NCBI GenBank assembly: GCA_035771165.1
Contig: JAWNZC010000114.1
Span: forward strand, 609,001 to 673,000
Source of the DNA: Paragorgia papillata
Lineage: Eukaryota; Cnidaria; Anthozoa; Scleralcyonacea; Coralliidae
Reading direction: 5' to 3'
DNA length: 64,000 bases
Notes under the pieces: model-generated
Told to the model about the DNA's origin: nothing
Database searches by the model: none
What the model saw: only the letters and a program-made list of their open reading frames with translations
Translations under genes and position numbers: made by a program
Part shown: piece after piece, positions 1-10,500 of the stretch
How positions within the stretch are numbered: the stretch's first letter is position 1
Layout of the letters: each line of letters opens with the position of its first letter

Positions 1-845
1 AACTAAGTTTCTTTTTAATTATTTTTTAAATGCCATAAATTTCTTTAAATTTTGATGTTTTTTTATTATTTTGTATCTTAGTTTACGTCTTGGTAAGTCA
101 TCTGGTTTCTCGTCAGGTTAAGATTCCCTTCTTGGTCATTACACCATTTTTTCAAAATTATCCCATAGCAGGCATTTTGTTTTAATTGAATATTCATAAT
201 AAAGTCAGCAGCTTTTATAGCTGTTCTTCATTTTATAGGAGACGATTTTTTTTGCAAAACTCAGTTTGCCAAAATTAAGTGCATGTACATCAAAAACGCT
301 TGTTTAAAGTTAGCCTGCGTAGCTCTTCCGCCCAGCGCTCTTCCTCTCGCTTTTTCTCCCTCGCCCGCGAGACCCCAACCCCTTAAATCCACCAGCTATA
401 AAGGCTAGTTTAAAGTTGAAAATTTTGTGCAAAGATTAGGCCACCAATGTTATTTTGTAGACACTAAAATTCCGAAAATAAAATTGAAAATTTCTCTTTT
501 TATTTTTAAAATAAAAGAATAAATAAGTACAAAAATCTGAAATAAGAAAAAATCAATGGTTTTATGCTTAATGAAGCTTAATAAATCCATTCTTGTGATA
601 TATAGGGTTTTTTTGTGATGAATTTGAACATTCATGAATCATCAATACAATTAATATTTTATTTTTATTTTTCCCCTCATCTGATCCTGAAAAAAAGAGG
701 ATTTTTGCCTATAAAACACAAAAAAAAATGGTTGTGGCCTTATTAGTCAGACTTAATTTTTATTTCTAACACTGACGAGAACTGGTTGGCTGTAGTGTGG
801 GTAATATTATATCAATGCTTTTGTATTATTATTGGTTGGTTAAAG
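1..845 (+). other. intron of the hnRNP H-like gene
   Basis: AT-rich, no coding pattern. The only GC-rich patch (about 310-390, with GCGCTCTTCC and CTCGCCCGCGAGACC) looks like a fragment of a dispersed repeat. No RNA gene is seen. Confidence 0.6.
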
Positions 846-984
846 GGTTGGAGATAGCTCCTAATGGGATTACAATCGCCCATGATGAAGAAGGGAAGAA
901 TACAGGGGATGCCTTTGTGGAATTTGCTTCACCAGACATTGCTAGCCAAGCTATGAACAAACACAAGGAAAAGATCGGGCACAG
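846..984 (+). CDS. HNRNPH: hnRNP H-like exon, second half of qRRM2
   Basis: Encodes GLEIAPNGITIAHDEEG through KEKIGHR. The acceptor is TTAAAG at 840-845 (weak) and the donor is GTTGGG at 985. It ends in phase 2, as the next exon requires. Confidence 0.8.
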
Positions 985-3900
985 GTTGGGAGGACTGGGT
1001 CAATTCAGGGACCTACAGTATATCTTTTGGTTTTTAAAATGTGGTGGTATAGTTTTTTTGGGATATTAACCCATTCCTGTTCAGACTGTCATAGCAATAC
1101 AAAAACACATCACAGTTGAACACTGGGTACTGCACTTTGTCACAGAATAAAGGATAACCAGAAGTCCAACTCCATGTTGATTGTTGGCACTTTTGATGTA
1201 CAATAGGTGTCCTTGCACAGGTTACCTGAGTCACATGCATCAAATGCCACCATCAACGCTGCCATCCTGGTAAGTTCCACTGGCACTTTTTACCTTCTGG
1301 TTCCCAGCATCTCAATCATTGGTGTTGGTCACCGTCACTCTGACATCATCTTACACCATCCTGGTACTGTATCTGTCAAAGTTGTCAGTGGAACTTACCA
1401 GGATGTTGTTGTACTCGTTGAGAAAAAGGGGACAAGTTTTTACTCGAGTTGGACTTCTGTATTTACTATTCTGTACCTTTGTGATGTATTGTACTTTATG
1501 GCTCTCCTGGACAGGAATGGGTTAATAATCTTATTCTGCATGAAAGATATATTAGGTTTGGTATTTTCATAATAATAATGACAAACAAAGCTACTGCCGT
1601 AACATTAAGGTTGAGTGGTAGGAGTAGAGTGTTGTGTAGACAAAGTTTTTCAAAGTTTATTACATGGTGAACTGTCGAGATTGGAGTAAACATCTCTAAA
1701 ATTTTGGCAGTTCATGACCATTAAGACAAAAGTTTCGCACACCAGATGTATTCTCGTCTCATTGCTTTGCTCTTCAATTTGGTCTTAATATTCTGACATT
1801 CAAATGTTTGAAAGTGACTTGGATTATGTTATGCGAGTGAAAAAGGTTGTGAGAAGAAAAATTGGTTAGGATGTTGAGGACATTGAAGATACCATTAGGA
1901 AGCAGTAATTCGTTTTTAGGGGGACTTGAAGAGAAAGTTTTTGAATAGGGAGTAGAAGAGAATGATTTTTTACACTGCTTAGGCAGAATTTGAAATTGCA
2001 CTTTCTGGAGACTGGACGGTTTAGTTGAGTATAGAGAAAGTTCCTAGGTATTCCAAGTGCAGAAGACATTCAACATACTTTGGCATTGTAATAAAATATT
2101 ATTTTTTGGGGCAGTTATAAAGTATAAAATATCAAATACAGTTGTATAAAGTACTAAACTCTGTTTTGATACAGTGATATTCCTGGCTGTTTTAGGTATA
2201 TTGAAATATTTCACAGCAATATTCAAGAAGCAAGATCTGCATTGCTGCCAAAACCTAAGCCTTTAATGTCTGCGAGGTTTGGTCCTTACGACAGAAAAGG
2301 TGGTTTTGGTGGTTCAGGGCGTTTTGGAGGCCAAGCTAGTGGTTTTGAAAGAAGGTAGGTCAGAAAATGATTTTTGCTTGTAGGCTTCATTTCAAAACTA
2401 TCTTGTGAGAAATAGAATATATATTTTTCTTTCTCGCAAGTCAACAAATAAATTCCCAACGCAGCCAAGTGAAGAATCAGACATAGTTTAAAGGCCTGGC
2501 CAAACGCTTTCAACATTTCATTCAACATCGTTCAACATTGTTGAATTCAACCGTGATTCAACATGTTGAAAGCGTTTGGCCACCCTGTTGAATGACGAAA
2601 TTTGAACATGTTCAAATTTTCGTTCAACATGCGTTCAACAATGTTGAACGATGTTGCATGAAATTTTGAAAGCGTTTGGCCAGGCCTTAACGCTACTCTG
2701 GCTTAAAAGTTTTTTGACTGACGTAGATTAAAAAAGTTACTGTTCATGACCCAACGTTTAGACACTCCGATCTAGTGTCTTCATCAGAGGTGATCATTGT
2801 GAAGACACTAGATCGGAGTGTTGAAATGTTGGGTCATAAACAGTAACTTTTTAAGCTACGTTTAAAAACTTTTAAGCCATGCAGAGTAGCGTTAAACTTT
2901 GTCTGATATATTTTTCCTACTTACTGACCTACGTTATTCTCAAAATATAGTAAGGTTAGATATACTGCCGAAACAGAAAACGTAGGAATCTAACGTTTCG
3001 AGCGATGGCCCCTCTCTGACGAAGGGCCTTCGCTCGAAACGTTAGATTCCTACGTTTTCTGTTTCGGCAGTATATCTAACCTTACTATATTTCGATTGTT
3101 GTTTCTACACTGCAAACGCAGCACGCTACTTTTATTACATCTTTGTTGCCCTTGTAATGTAAATAAAAGCAATTTTGACCACAGTTTGTACACTGGAAGA
3201 CACAAAAGTGTTTAGTGGAGGCACAATGTGATAGCTGATCTATAGAGTTGGGGTTTTTTTTGCATGAACCTTGTTTCATTATGGAAGTATTGAGGAGTGG
3301 GACACTTTATTGTATTATGAAATACATATTCAAAAATTATTTTCGATTTTTTGCAGGTATCGTGGTGGTCGTGGAGGATTTGGTGGTTCCAACAACGACT
3401 TTGCTGGTTTTGGAGGGAACATGAGGGGTGGCCGGGGGGGTCGTGGTGGTTTTGGAGGAGGAGGAGGTGGTGGTGGTGGTGGATTTGGGGGTGGAGGAGG
3501 AGGTGGTTCCTTTGGTGGAGATGGTGGTGGTTTGGCTAAGAGTACAACTGGACACTGTGTCCACATGCGAGGTCTGCCATTCTCGGCTAGTGAGTCGGAC
3601 ATCAAACAATGGTTTATGCCTCTGAATCCTGTGGCCATTCGTATGGAGTTTGAAACGAGTGGGAGTGGTGTTAGAAAATCGAGTGGAAAGGGTGATGTCG
3701 ATTTTGCCAGTGATGCTGATGCCAAAGCTGCCATGACTAAAGATAGACAGATGATGGGTAAGCGATCCATTTCTGCCTAAGCCGTCGAAAAAGGGGACCT
3801 TTCGTTGTTTTACTCTTTCTAACGCCAAACGATTTCACTCATCAAAGTGAGAACTCTCAGACATCCCATGCAGGCAGCAATTGGTTAACAAGTGATTAAC

Positions 3901-6046
3901 CCATTCCTGTCTGAGCTGGACAAAAACGTCCCCTCGTTGTTTTATATTGTCTAACACCAAACAATTTTACTCATCAAAGAGAGAGCCCTCAGACAGACAG
4001 CAATGAGTTAAGCTACATGTATATTTGACTGTATGTTTTGGAAGATAATCATTTTATATGCTCTGCCTCATCTTTGCTTTATGGTTCAAAACAGGTTTGT
4101 ATTTATTTGTCCCAATGTTTTGCTGTCTTTAGGTCACAGATACATCGAGCTATTCCTTAGGTCCGAATATGATGATGGTGAAAATGACTGGAGTGGTGAA
4201 CAATCATTCTTCTCTGGCAATGGCATGAACTTTTCAAATGCTGGTGGTGGAGGTACTGTAGCGTCTTGTAGCGTAACGTCTTGTAACTTAGCCCAACGTC
4301 TTGTAGCGTAGCGCAACGTGTTACAATGTAGCATAACAACCTACAATGTCGCATAATGTCTTACAATGTAGCGTAACGTTACAGAATGTAGTATAATAAA
4401 ATATAATAAATAAGTAAGAGTTATATACCTCGGATGTCGGCTTTATGCCAGATACATACCCCGAGGGGCCGTATAACTTACTTATTTAATAGTTGAAGAG
4501 GTTTTCAAAATACATCAATTACCAAATGTGGCTATGCATCGTGTGTGTAAAGGCTGACAATTTTTTACGGTAACTATCTTTATTTGAAATGCCATTTACA
4601 TATCTAAACCTCTTTCAGTGTAAATCATTACAAGCGCTTGACGCGATCTTTTATGCAAAAGTAAGACAGATTGTTTTGTTTTAAATAACTATTTAATATG
4701 TTATATATCATACACGAGGAGGAGTGTTTCATCAGGATTTCCAAACACCGAGACTTTTGTTGAAAACCGAGGCGAAGCCGAGGTTTTTGAACAAATTTTG
4801 AGGTGTTTGGAATCCTGATGAAACACTCTTCTGAGTGTATGATATAGCTTCTCAAACAAATCAGTATTTTAAGAGAAAATCGAGGCGAAAGTTGGCTTAA
4901 TTTATGTAATTTCTTCCTCCGATATCAAAACCTCCGTCTCGGTACTGATTGCCCTTTTTTCCGGTTCAAGAATTATTAATGAATTTGAGAAGACCGGTTC
5001 AATGATTACCATTGATCTAATGTAAATTCACGCAATAAACTATTATTAGTTGTCTGTATAAACAAGAACAGTGTAGACATGCGCATTGATTTAGTATTAA
5101 TCCCACATTTTATGTTCTAGGCAAACTGTAATAAATTCTTGAGATAACAAGCCAGTTACGCAATGAAAGTATGCCTCGTATAGGGCGCTGCCGTTACAAG
5201 CGGGTTCAGCGTAACCTACTTCGAGATAGGCAAACGCTTGTCTCTACTTCTCGATTGGGGGCGCTACCAGTGTACTCTACTCGAGATGGTTTAGGCAAGG
5301 TCCCGTTGCATTGAGCAATGATATTGCTTATTTGCAAATTCACGGGATGTATCTGTATATATACCTCTTACCAGGTATTTATTATAGATACATTCCTACA
5401 AAAAAACCCAAAGGAAACCGACTCAACTATTAAATAATGTAGCGTAACGTCTTATAATGTAGCGTTAAACATCTTAGAATGTAGCATAACGTTTTAGGAT
5501 GTAGCGTAACGTCTTACAATGTAGCGTAACGTGTTAGAATGTAGCGTAACGTGTTAGAATGTAACCGAGCTTTGTTTTCTTTTAGGTTTTGGAAGCAATT
5601 TTGGAAATTCTGGAGCTGGTGGAAATGGTAACTTTGGTGGTGGTAATTATGGTGGTGGTTATGGTGGTACGTCTGCACAAGGTGGAAACTTCGCCAATCA
5701 AGGCACCACTATGGGAGCTGGTACTGGTGCTTACGGAATGCAAGGGGGTGGTCAAGGTGGTGGTGCTGGTTCAATGCTTGGCAATATGGCTTCTGCTGCG
5801 GGTGGTGGTGGTTTTAGCAACCAAGCTATGGCTGGCCAGGGTATGGGTGGCAGTGCTATTCAGTCGGGTTTAGGGGGGAACCAATCTGGTTATCAGCAAG
5901 GCTCTGGGTACACTCAAACAAACCAGCAACAGCAGCAGCAGTCTAGTAACTTTACATCGACATCTGCTGGGGCTTTTAATTCAGCTGGAAGTTTTTATGG
6001 TCAGGATAGCAAAACAGGAATGGTATCGTATCCAACAACATACTGA
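846..6046 (+). CDS. HNRNPH: hnRNP H/F-family RNA-binding protein, 3' part (5 exons in window)
   Basis: Exons 846-984, 2196-2354, 3357-3757, 4133-4252 and 5586-6046 join in frame to about 425 codons ending at TGA 6044-6046. The gene begins left of the window. Order: second half of quasi-RRM2 (GLEIAPNGIT, then AFVEFAS, then GHRYIEIF across the first splice), a basic/Gly linker, a very Gly-rich block, quasi-RRM3 (HCVHMRGLPFSASESDI, MPLNPV, GHRYIELFL), and a C-terminal Gly/Asn/Gln-rich, prion-like tail with a run of six Gln that ends in YPTTY. The family binds G-tracts in pre-mRNA through qRRMs and controls splicing and polyadenylation in the nucleus. qRRM3 directly after a Gly-rich spacer matches vertebrate hnRNP H/F rather than GRSF1. 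The Gly-rich block at 3430-3530 is longer and purer than in the vertebrate proteins I know. Which paralogue (H, H2, F) cannot be decided. Confidence 0.93.
1064..1527. repeat. foldback element with AACCCATTCCTG ends
   Basis: The ends are inverted copies of ATTAACCCATTCCTGT, with further inverted matches inside (AGAAGTCCAACT at about 1161 against AGTTGGACTTCT at about 1448; GGTAAGTTCCACTG at about 1270 against CAGTGGAACTTACC at about 1388). It lies in an hnRNP H-like intron. Related words recur at 3890-3965, 26465-26585, 43360-43425 and 60958. Confidence 0.7.
2196..2354 (+). CDS. HNRNPH: hnRNP H-like exon, qRRM2 end and Gly-rich linker
   Basis: Starts G-TAT after TGTTTTAG and encodes YIEIFHSNIQEARSALL followed by a linker with GGFGGSGRFGG. 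Donor GTAGGT at 2355. The join restores GHRYIEIF, the hallmark end of a qRRM. Confidence 0.88.
2475..2908. repeat. foldback element interrupted by a younger MITE
   Basis: The left tip ATCAGACATAGTTTAA and right tip TTAAACTTTGTCTGAT are inverted copies. Inside, GCTACTCTGGCTTAAAAG mirrors CTTTTAAGCCATGCAGAGTAGC, and a 40-bp core around GACACTAGATCGGAGTGT is an inverted repeat. The element was split within its left arm by the element at 2491-2688. Confidence 0.75.
2491..2688. mobile_element. MITE with GGCCTGGCCAAACGCTTTCA termini, TTAA-type target
   Basis: The terminal inverted repeats GGCCTGGCCAAACGCTTTCA are perfect. The interior is built of CAACATG/TTGAAC words that also pair. It is flanked by TTTAA(A) on the left and TTAA on the right, and the host's mirrored arm (GCGTTAAAC, about 2890) shows the uninterrupted TTAA. 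A TTAA duplication suggests piggyBac-type mobilisation; one extra A on the left leaves this tentative. Confidence 0.72.
2944..3140 (-). repeat. foldback of the 'CGCTCGAAACGTT' family
   Basis: Arms reading GTTAGATATACTGCCGAAAC pair almost perfectly around CGAAGGGCCTTCGCTCGAAA. Right of the hairpin, in reverse, comes AGCGTGCTGCG...GCAGTGT, the leader also seen in front of the relatives near 27530, 42235 and 48045, so this copy is in minus orientation. Confidence 0.8.
3357..3757 (+). CDS. HNRNPH: hnRNP H-like exon, poly-Gly block and qRRM3
   Basis: Acceptor TTTTTTGCAG. Encodes RGGRGGFGG repeats, two runs of Gly, then TGHCVHMRGLPFSASESDI and DVDFASDADAKAAMTKDR. Donor GTAAGC at 3758. The opposite strand is open through the poly-Gly block only because GGN codons read as CCN/ACC; that is a shadow. 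Confidence 0.92.
3800..3968. repeat. two degenerate copies of a TTTTACTC/AACCCATTCC dispersed repeat
   Basis: CGTTGTTTTACTCTTTCTAACGCCAAACGATTTCACTCATCAAA and a second version at about 3935-3990 are direct repeats separated by about 110 bp. The end of the first unit reads TTAACCCATTCCTGTCTGAG. Confidence 0.55.
4133..4252 (+). CDS. HNRNPH: hnRNP H-like exon, end of qRRM3
   Basis: Acceptor GTCTTTAG. Encodes GHRYIELFLRSEYDDGEND, then a Ser/Gly-rich stretch. Donor GTACTG at 4253 lies directly beside a minisatellite. Confidence 0.85.
4255..4390. repeat. ~20-bp minisatellite (left part)
   Basis: Degenerate units of AATGTAGCGTAACGTCTTAC. The array resumes at 5434-5572, so it was split by about 1 kb of inserted sequence. 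Confidence 0.75.
4391..5433. mobile_element. ~1-kb insertion inside the minisatellite
   Basis: Sequence between the two halves of the 20-bp minisatellite, with no ORF. It holds a hairpin at about 4700-4850 (GTGTTTCATCAGGATTTCCA mirrored by GGAATCCTGATGAAACAC around ACCGAGGCGAAGCCGAGG). The outer edges carry TAATAAATAAGTAAG and AACTATTAAATAATG. No clear terminal repeats or target duplication were found, so the class is unknown. Confidence 0.5.
5434..5572. repeat. ~20-bp minisatellite (right part)
   Basis: Continues the AATGTAGCGTAACGTCTTAC array up to 14 bp before the last exon's acceptor. Confidence 0.75.
5586..6046 (+). CDS. HNRNPH: hnRNP H-like last exon, Gly/Gln-rich prion-like tail
   Basis: Acceptor TTCTTTTAG. 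Low-complexity Gly/Asn/Ser/Gln sequence with GYQQGSGYTQTNQQQQQQ near the end and stop TGA at 6044. The composition is typical of phase-separating hnRNP tails. Confidence 0.9.
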
Positions 6047-6249
6047 TGATTCACCATTATTTTACCGTACTTTCTTGAAAAGCTGAACAAGTCGCATCTA
6101 GGTGAAATACCGTATCTATAAGGGAACCAACGTAAAACTAGTATCTTCAGTGCCATTAAAACGTATTTATCTTATTAGTTCTGACCTGTGCAAATTGTAA
6201 ATAGTTGATAATCAGTTCTTTCTAAAATCTGATGCATGTGATAATTTTA

Positions 6250-6255
6250 AATAAA
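6250..6255 (+). terminator. polyadenylation signal of the hnRNP H-like gene
   Basis: A canonical AATAAA lies about 200 bp after the stop codon, followed by a T/GT-rich stretch (GTTTGTTGGTC and later CTTTTTTCTTTG). It gives a 3' UTR of about 220-230 nt. Confidence 0.75.
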
Positions 6256-6270
6256 TGTTTGTTGGTCAAT

Positions 6271-7136
6271 CTCTTGTGATCCTTTTTTCTTTGTTATATT
6301 TTTACACTACAGTCGCACTGCAATGTATACTTCTGTATTTAGAAAGCTAAGGTGGTAACCAGATTCTTAATTAGGATTAGCAGGGTTTGTGCTACGGTTT
6401 AGGTTACCAAGAAAATTGAATATACAAATCGCTTGGTTTGTCTGGAAGAAAATCATATATTTTACAAAGCCAGTTAAACATATCATTTTCTATCGTCTGG
6501 AACAGTATTTTGTCTGAAAGCGGGTCGCAAAATTTCAATTTCTGTGTTACATCTCTATTAATTCTGACCTCCAGAGAGCACCGAGTGAAAACCGTGTCTC
6601 TTCAGGTCGTGTACACACTAATCTGTTTTCAAACGAACACGGAGACCTCGTATCGAAAACGTATTGAACGTTTTCCGTCCATACTATCGTTTTCACCGTT
6701 TAGTAAAACGCTAAAAAGATCTACAGGGGTATGAATGAAATGATGAAACCAAGATAACATAATCGTGGCATTTTCCAAAAGCTTCGTTTTTGCCGTCCAC
6801 CCATGTGCAAAAAATCTATAATGATTATAACAATTTAATAATTATAATAATTGTGAAAATAATTATGGCCATAATTAAAAATATATACACATAAGAAATC
6901 TGTTTAGAATTTTTTGGACGAAAAATGGAATTCATTTACTATTCTGTGTCTTGGGTTACCTCTGGCAGTGACGCTCTTCGGAAAGCTTCGTCGATGTATC
7001 GGAACTATCCACCCCGAGCGTTGTGGCTACCCCGATGGAGTAAAATCCGTGGTAAAATAAACTTTGAAATAAAACATTTCTTTCTTTGAGAACACATGGA
7101 TTTGTTGGTACTAAGATGACTTGAGTCTTTTCAACA
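6271..7136. other. intergenic region, hnRNP H-like to BBS2
   Basis: Contains the presumed BBS2 promoter. AT-rich stretch at about 6810-6900. No TATA box, CCAAT box or full RFX X-box was recognised; there is only a half-site GTTACC at 6955-6960. Confidence 0.5.
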
Positions 7137-7253
7137 ATGCTTGTGCCTATTTTTACATTAAAATTGGGTCATAAAATTCATTCTCGTCGAATAACAATTG
7201 GAAGATATGATGGCGAGAAGCCATGTCTGACAGCTGCAACTACAGCAGGAAAG
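7137..7253 (+). CDS. BBS2: BBS2 exon 1
   Basis: ATG at 7137 gives [20 protein letters not shown], matching the family's conserved start. Phase 0 donor GTATTA. Confidence 0.93.
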
Positions 7254-7479
7254 GTATTAAAATCAGTTTAATATTTTTAAAGAATGTTTTGTGAGGGCTA
7301 GTTAAACTGAGATTATTTGTAATGTTTTATTGTGCGTCTCACTGCATCACTTTAGAAATCAAATACAATATAGATGTATGTAAAGATAAAATATACTATT
7401 ATATACATAAAGATATATAAATTTATATTTATATCATATTTATAATTATATTATATAAATAATAATATATACATTTGTT

Positions 7480-7518
<39 letters not shown>

Positions 7519-10500
7519 TTATAAAATAGGTTGCATCTTACAAACACCGTGTTTATATCAGGCTATTATGCAAACATGGTTGTGACATCATGGCACATTT
7601 CTTACCCTTATTTCATAAAACAAATAGAAAATGGATGCCCTGTGTTTATATATATAGCCTGATGCAAACAATCAAGTGAGTTTGGGATAATTTGAAAGTA
7701 CTTATGTAAACCCTTGTCTACGGCTCAGGTTCACATAAACTTTTGAATTATCCCAACTCATTCTTGTATTTGCATCCGACTATATATTTAACAAATAGAT
7801 TCCATTTTGCCGTTGTCTGTTCAGTAATAGATGCACAGATGATGTCACAATGTGGTAAGAACAAAAAAGTGGCCCACGAGACGCAGTCGAGTGGGTCACT
7901 GATGTTCTTACCACGTTGTGACGTCTTCTGTGCATCTATAACTGAACAGACAACAAAAAAATGGAATCTATTTGTTTTATACAATACAAAAACTTAAAAG
8001 GTTTTTTAAAAAACCCTGTTGGGTTTTGGGGCATGAAGAAAGAAAAAAGCAAGTCAGCTGACGTGATCTGACGTGACCATGCGTCTGTCCTCTAATAGAT
8101 CATGGGCAACAACCAATGAAAACACGCATAGCAACAAGGGTATTGTATAATTAACAAATAGATTCCATTTTGCCGTTGTCTGTTCAGTTATAGATGCACA
8201 GATGACGTTACAACGTGGTAAGAACAAAAAAGTGGCCCACGAGACGCAGTCGAGTGGGTCACTGATGTTCTTACCACGTTGTGACGTCTTCTGTGCATCT
8301 ATAACTGAACAGACAACAAAAAAATGGAATCTATTTGTTTTATACAATAAAAATTTAAAAGGTTTTTGTCGAAACTCTTGCCGGATTTTGGGGCATGAAA
8401 AAGGAAAAAAGCAAGTTAGCTGACGTGATCTGACGTGACCATGTGTCTGTCCTCTAATAGATCATGGGTAACAACCAATGAAAACACGCGTAGCAACCAA
8501 TGAAAACACGCGTAGCAACCAGGGTATTGTATAATTAGATATAGATAGATAGGTCAATGCACAGTCCATAATTATAGCCTGTGTTTATAATATAGGCTGG
8601 TGCAAACATGCGCACTTCAGTTTTGGAAGTTTTGTAATTTCAGAACTGTCATTATTTCTATAGGTTTTTGTTCATAATCCTCATAGTCAGTCAGTACAGG
8701 GGGGTCGTGCAACAACTATCACAGGCAGTACAGACATCAGTCTGTTGAATATCAATCAACAAGTGTCTGCAGTATGTGCTGGTCAGCTTGGAGCAACGGG
8801 CAATGACACACTAGTGATTGGCACACCAACTAATCTGCTAGCTTATAACATACTGGACAACTCAGATGTATTTTATAAAGATGTAAGTTAATTATTCCTT
8901 TTTCCTTGAAAAGAAAATACTGTATTCATGCTATGGTTTAGTCTGAACTGAAGTTTACAAGTTTAGCACATACAGTACTGTATGTGTTACTTACAGTAGT
9001 TTAAGTTTTAAATTTCTTCAAAGAAAAGCTAGATTGAGCTTGGCACAAATTTACCATTTTCTGAAATATTATATTATTTTCTAAATCTGTTAAAATGGCT
9101 GTTAACAGGTAGCTGATGGTGTCAATGCATTGGTTATTGGTAAAATTGGAAGAAGTGATACTCCACTTGCTATTGCTGGAGGAAATTGTTCATTGCAAGG
9201 TTTTGACATAGAGGGAAATGACTTATTCTGGACAGTAAGTATGAAAAGGAAGAGGAAAAGAATGGATGGGTGGATGGATGAATGAATTTATAGTTGGTTC
9301 AGGGTTTGAGATTAAAATTTTTTGGTGGTATCCCCAAGGGATACCAGCATCTCTGAACTTGGTATCCCAAATGAAAATTTGGTATCCAAACTTTTAATAT
9401 CCAGATGTTATGAACTAAGAACTTACAATAAACGAAGAGTGAGCTTCTCACTTCAATCAACCTTTCCGCATGAAGTGCGTGGATAACACGTTGAGATATT
9501 TGATTGGCTCTCGCAACTGCTCTTCGGACATCCAAAACTTCGGACAAACATTGGACATTAACCAATCAGATTTGTCAAAAAGAAAGATCATGTGATCATT
9601 TTTACAAGATACTGGGATACCGCAAATCTCGAACCCTGGTTGGTTGGCTAGATGGATGCATTGGATGGATAGGTGGATGGATGGATGGATAGATGAAATG
9701 AATGGATAGATGGTTCATGGATGGGAAGATGGGATAGATGGGTGGATTGATGGATTGGTGGATTTATCGTTGGTTGGCTGGATGGATGCACTGGATGGAA
9801 TGAATGGATGAATGGATGGATAAATTGGAATAGAAACAACATTTAGTGATGGTATATTGACCAAAATATCTGTATACTGTTACTTTTTACTTAATTCAAA
9901 TAGGTTACTGGTGACAATGTAAGCTCTTTGGGTCTTTGTGATTTTACTGATGATGGTGAAAATGAGGTATTAATATTTTAGATATTTACTAATTCTGTTG
10001 ACAGTATATACATGTAAATGACTAAAAGATTAAGCTGTTGTTTGTGTATACTGATATTTGTTGTTAGTTTTAATATATAATATGTTGGATATATTTTCTA
10101 TTCTAACACAAGCTTACTTAATTTATAACTACAGTTGTTGGTGGGCTCAGAAGATTATGACATTCGTATTTTTAAAGATGATGAAATGGTGAATGAAATG
10201 ACAGAAACAGAGGTTAATTTACACCATGATAGTGTTTTACACAGTAGTCTTGCATGATTTCATTTTCTTTGGCAGGCCACTGATAGCGTATGCATGTGAT
10301 GGAAATTAAAGACCATATTCACCTTATTATTTCTTAGGCTGTTATTGGCATCTGCCCTTTGTATGCAAACCGGTTTGGTTATGCCTTATCCAATGGTACT
10401 GTAGGAGTTTATGAAAAAACTACCAGGCTTTGGAGAATTAAGGTATTTATTACTCATGGTTGGAGATGTTCCACCCTGAGCTCTGTGCCTGGTGTATGTC

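Noticed and set aside
3330..3828. Minus-strand Pro- and Thr-rich ORFs
   Set aside because: Antisense shadows of the Gly-rich hnRNP H-like exon.
6950..6966. X-box upstream of BBS2
   Set aside because: Only GTTACC is good; the second half (GGCAGT) is poor, so I do not call a functional RFX site.
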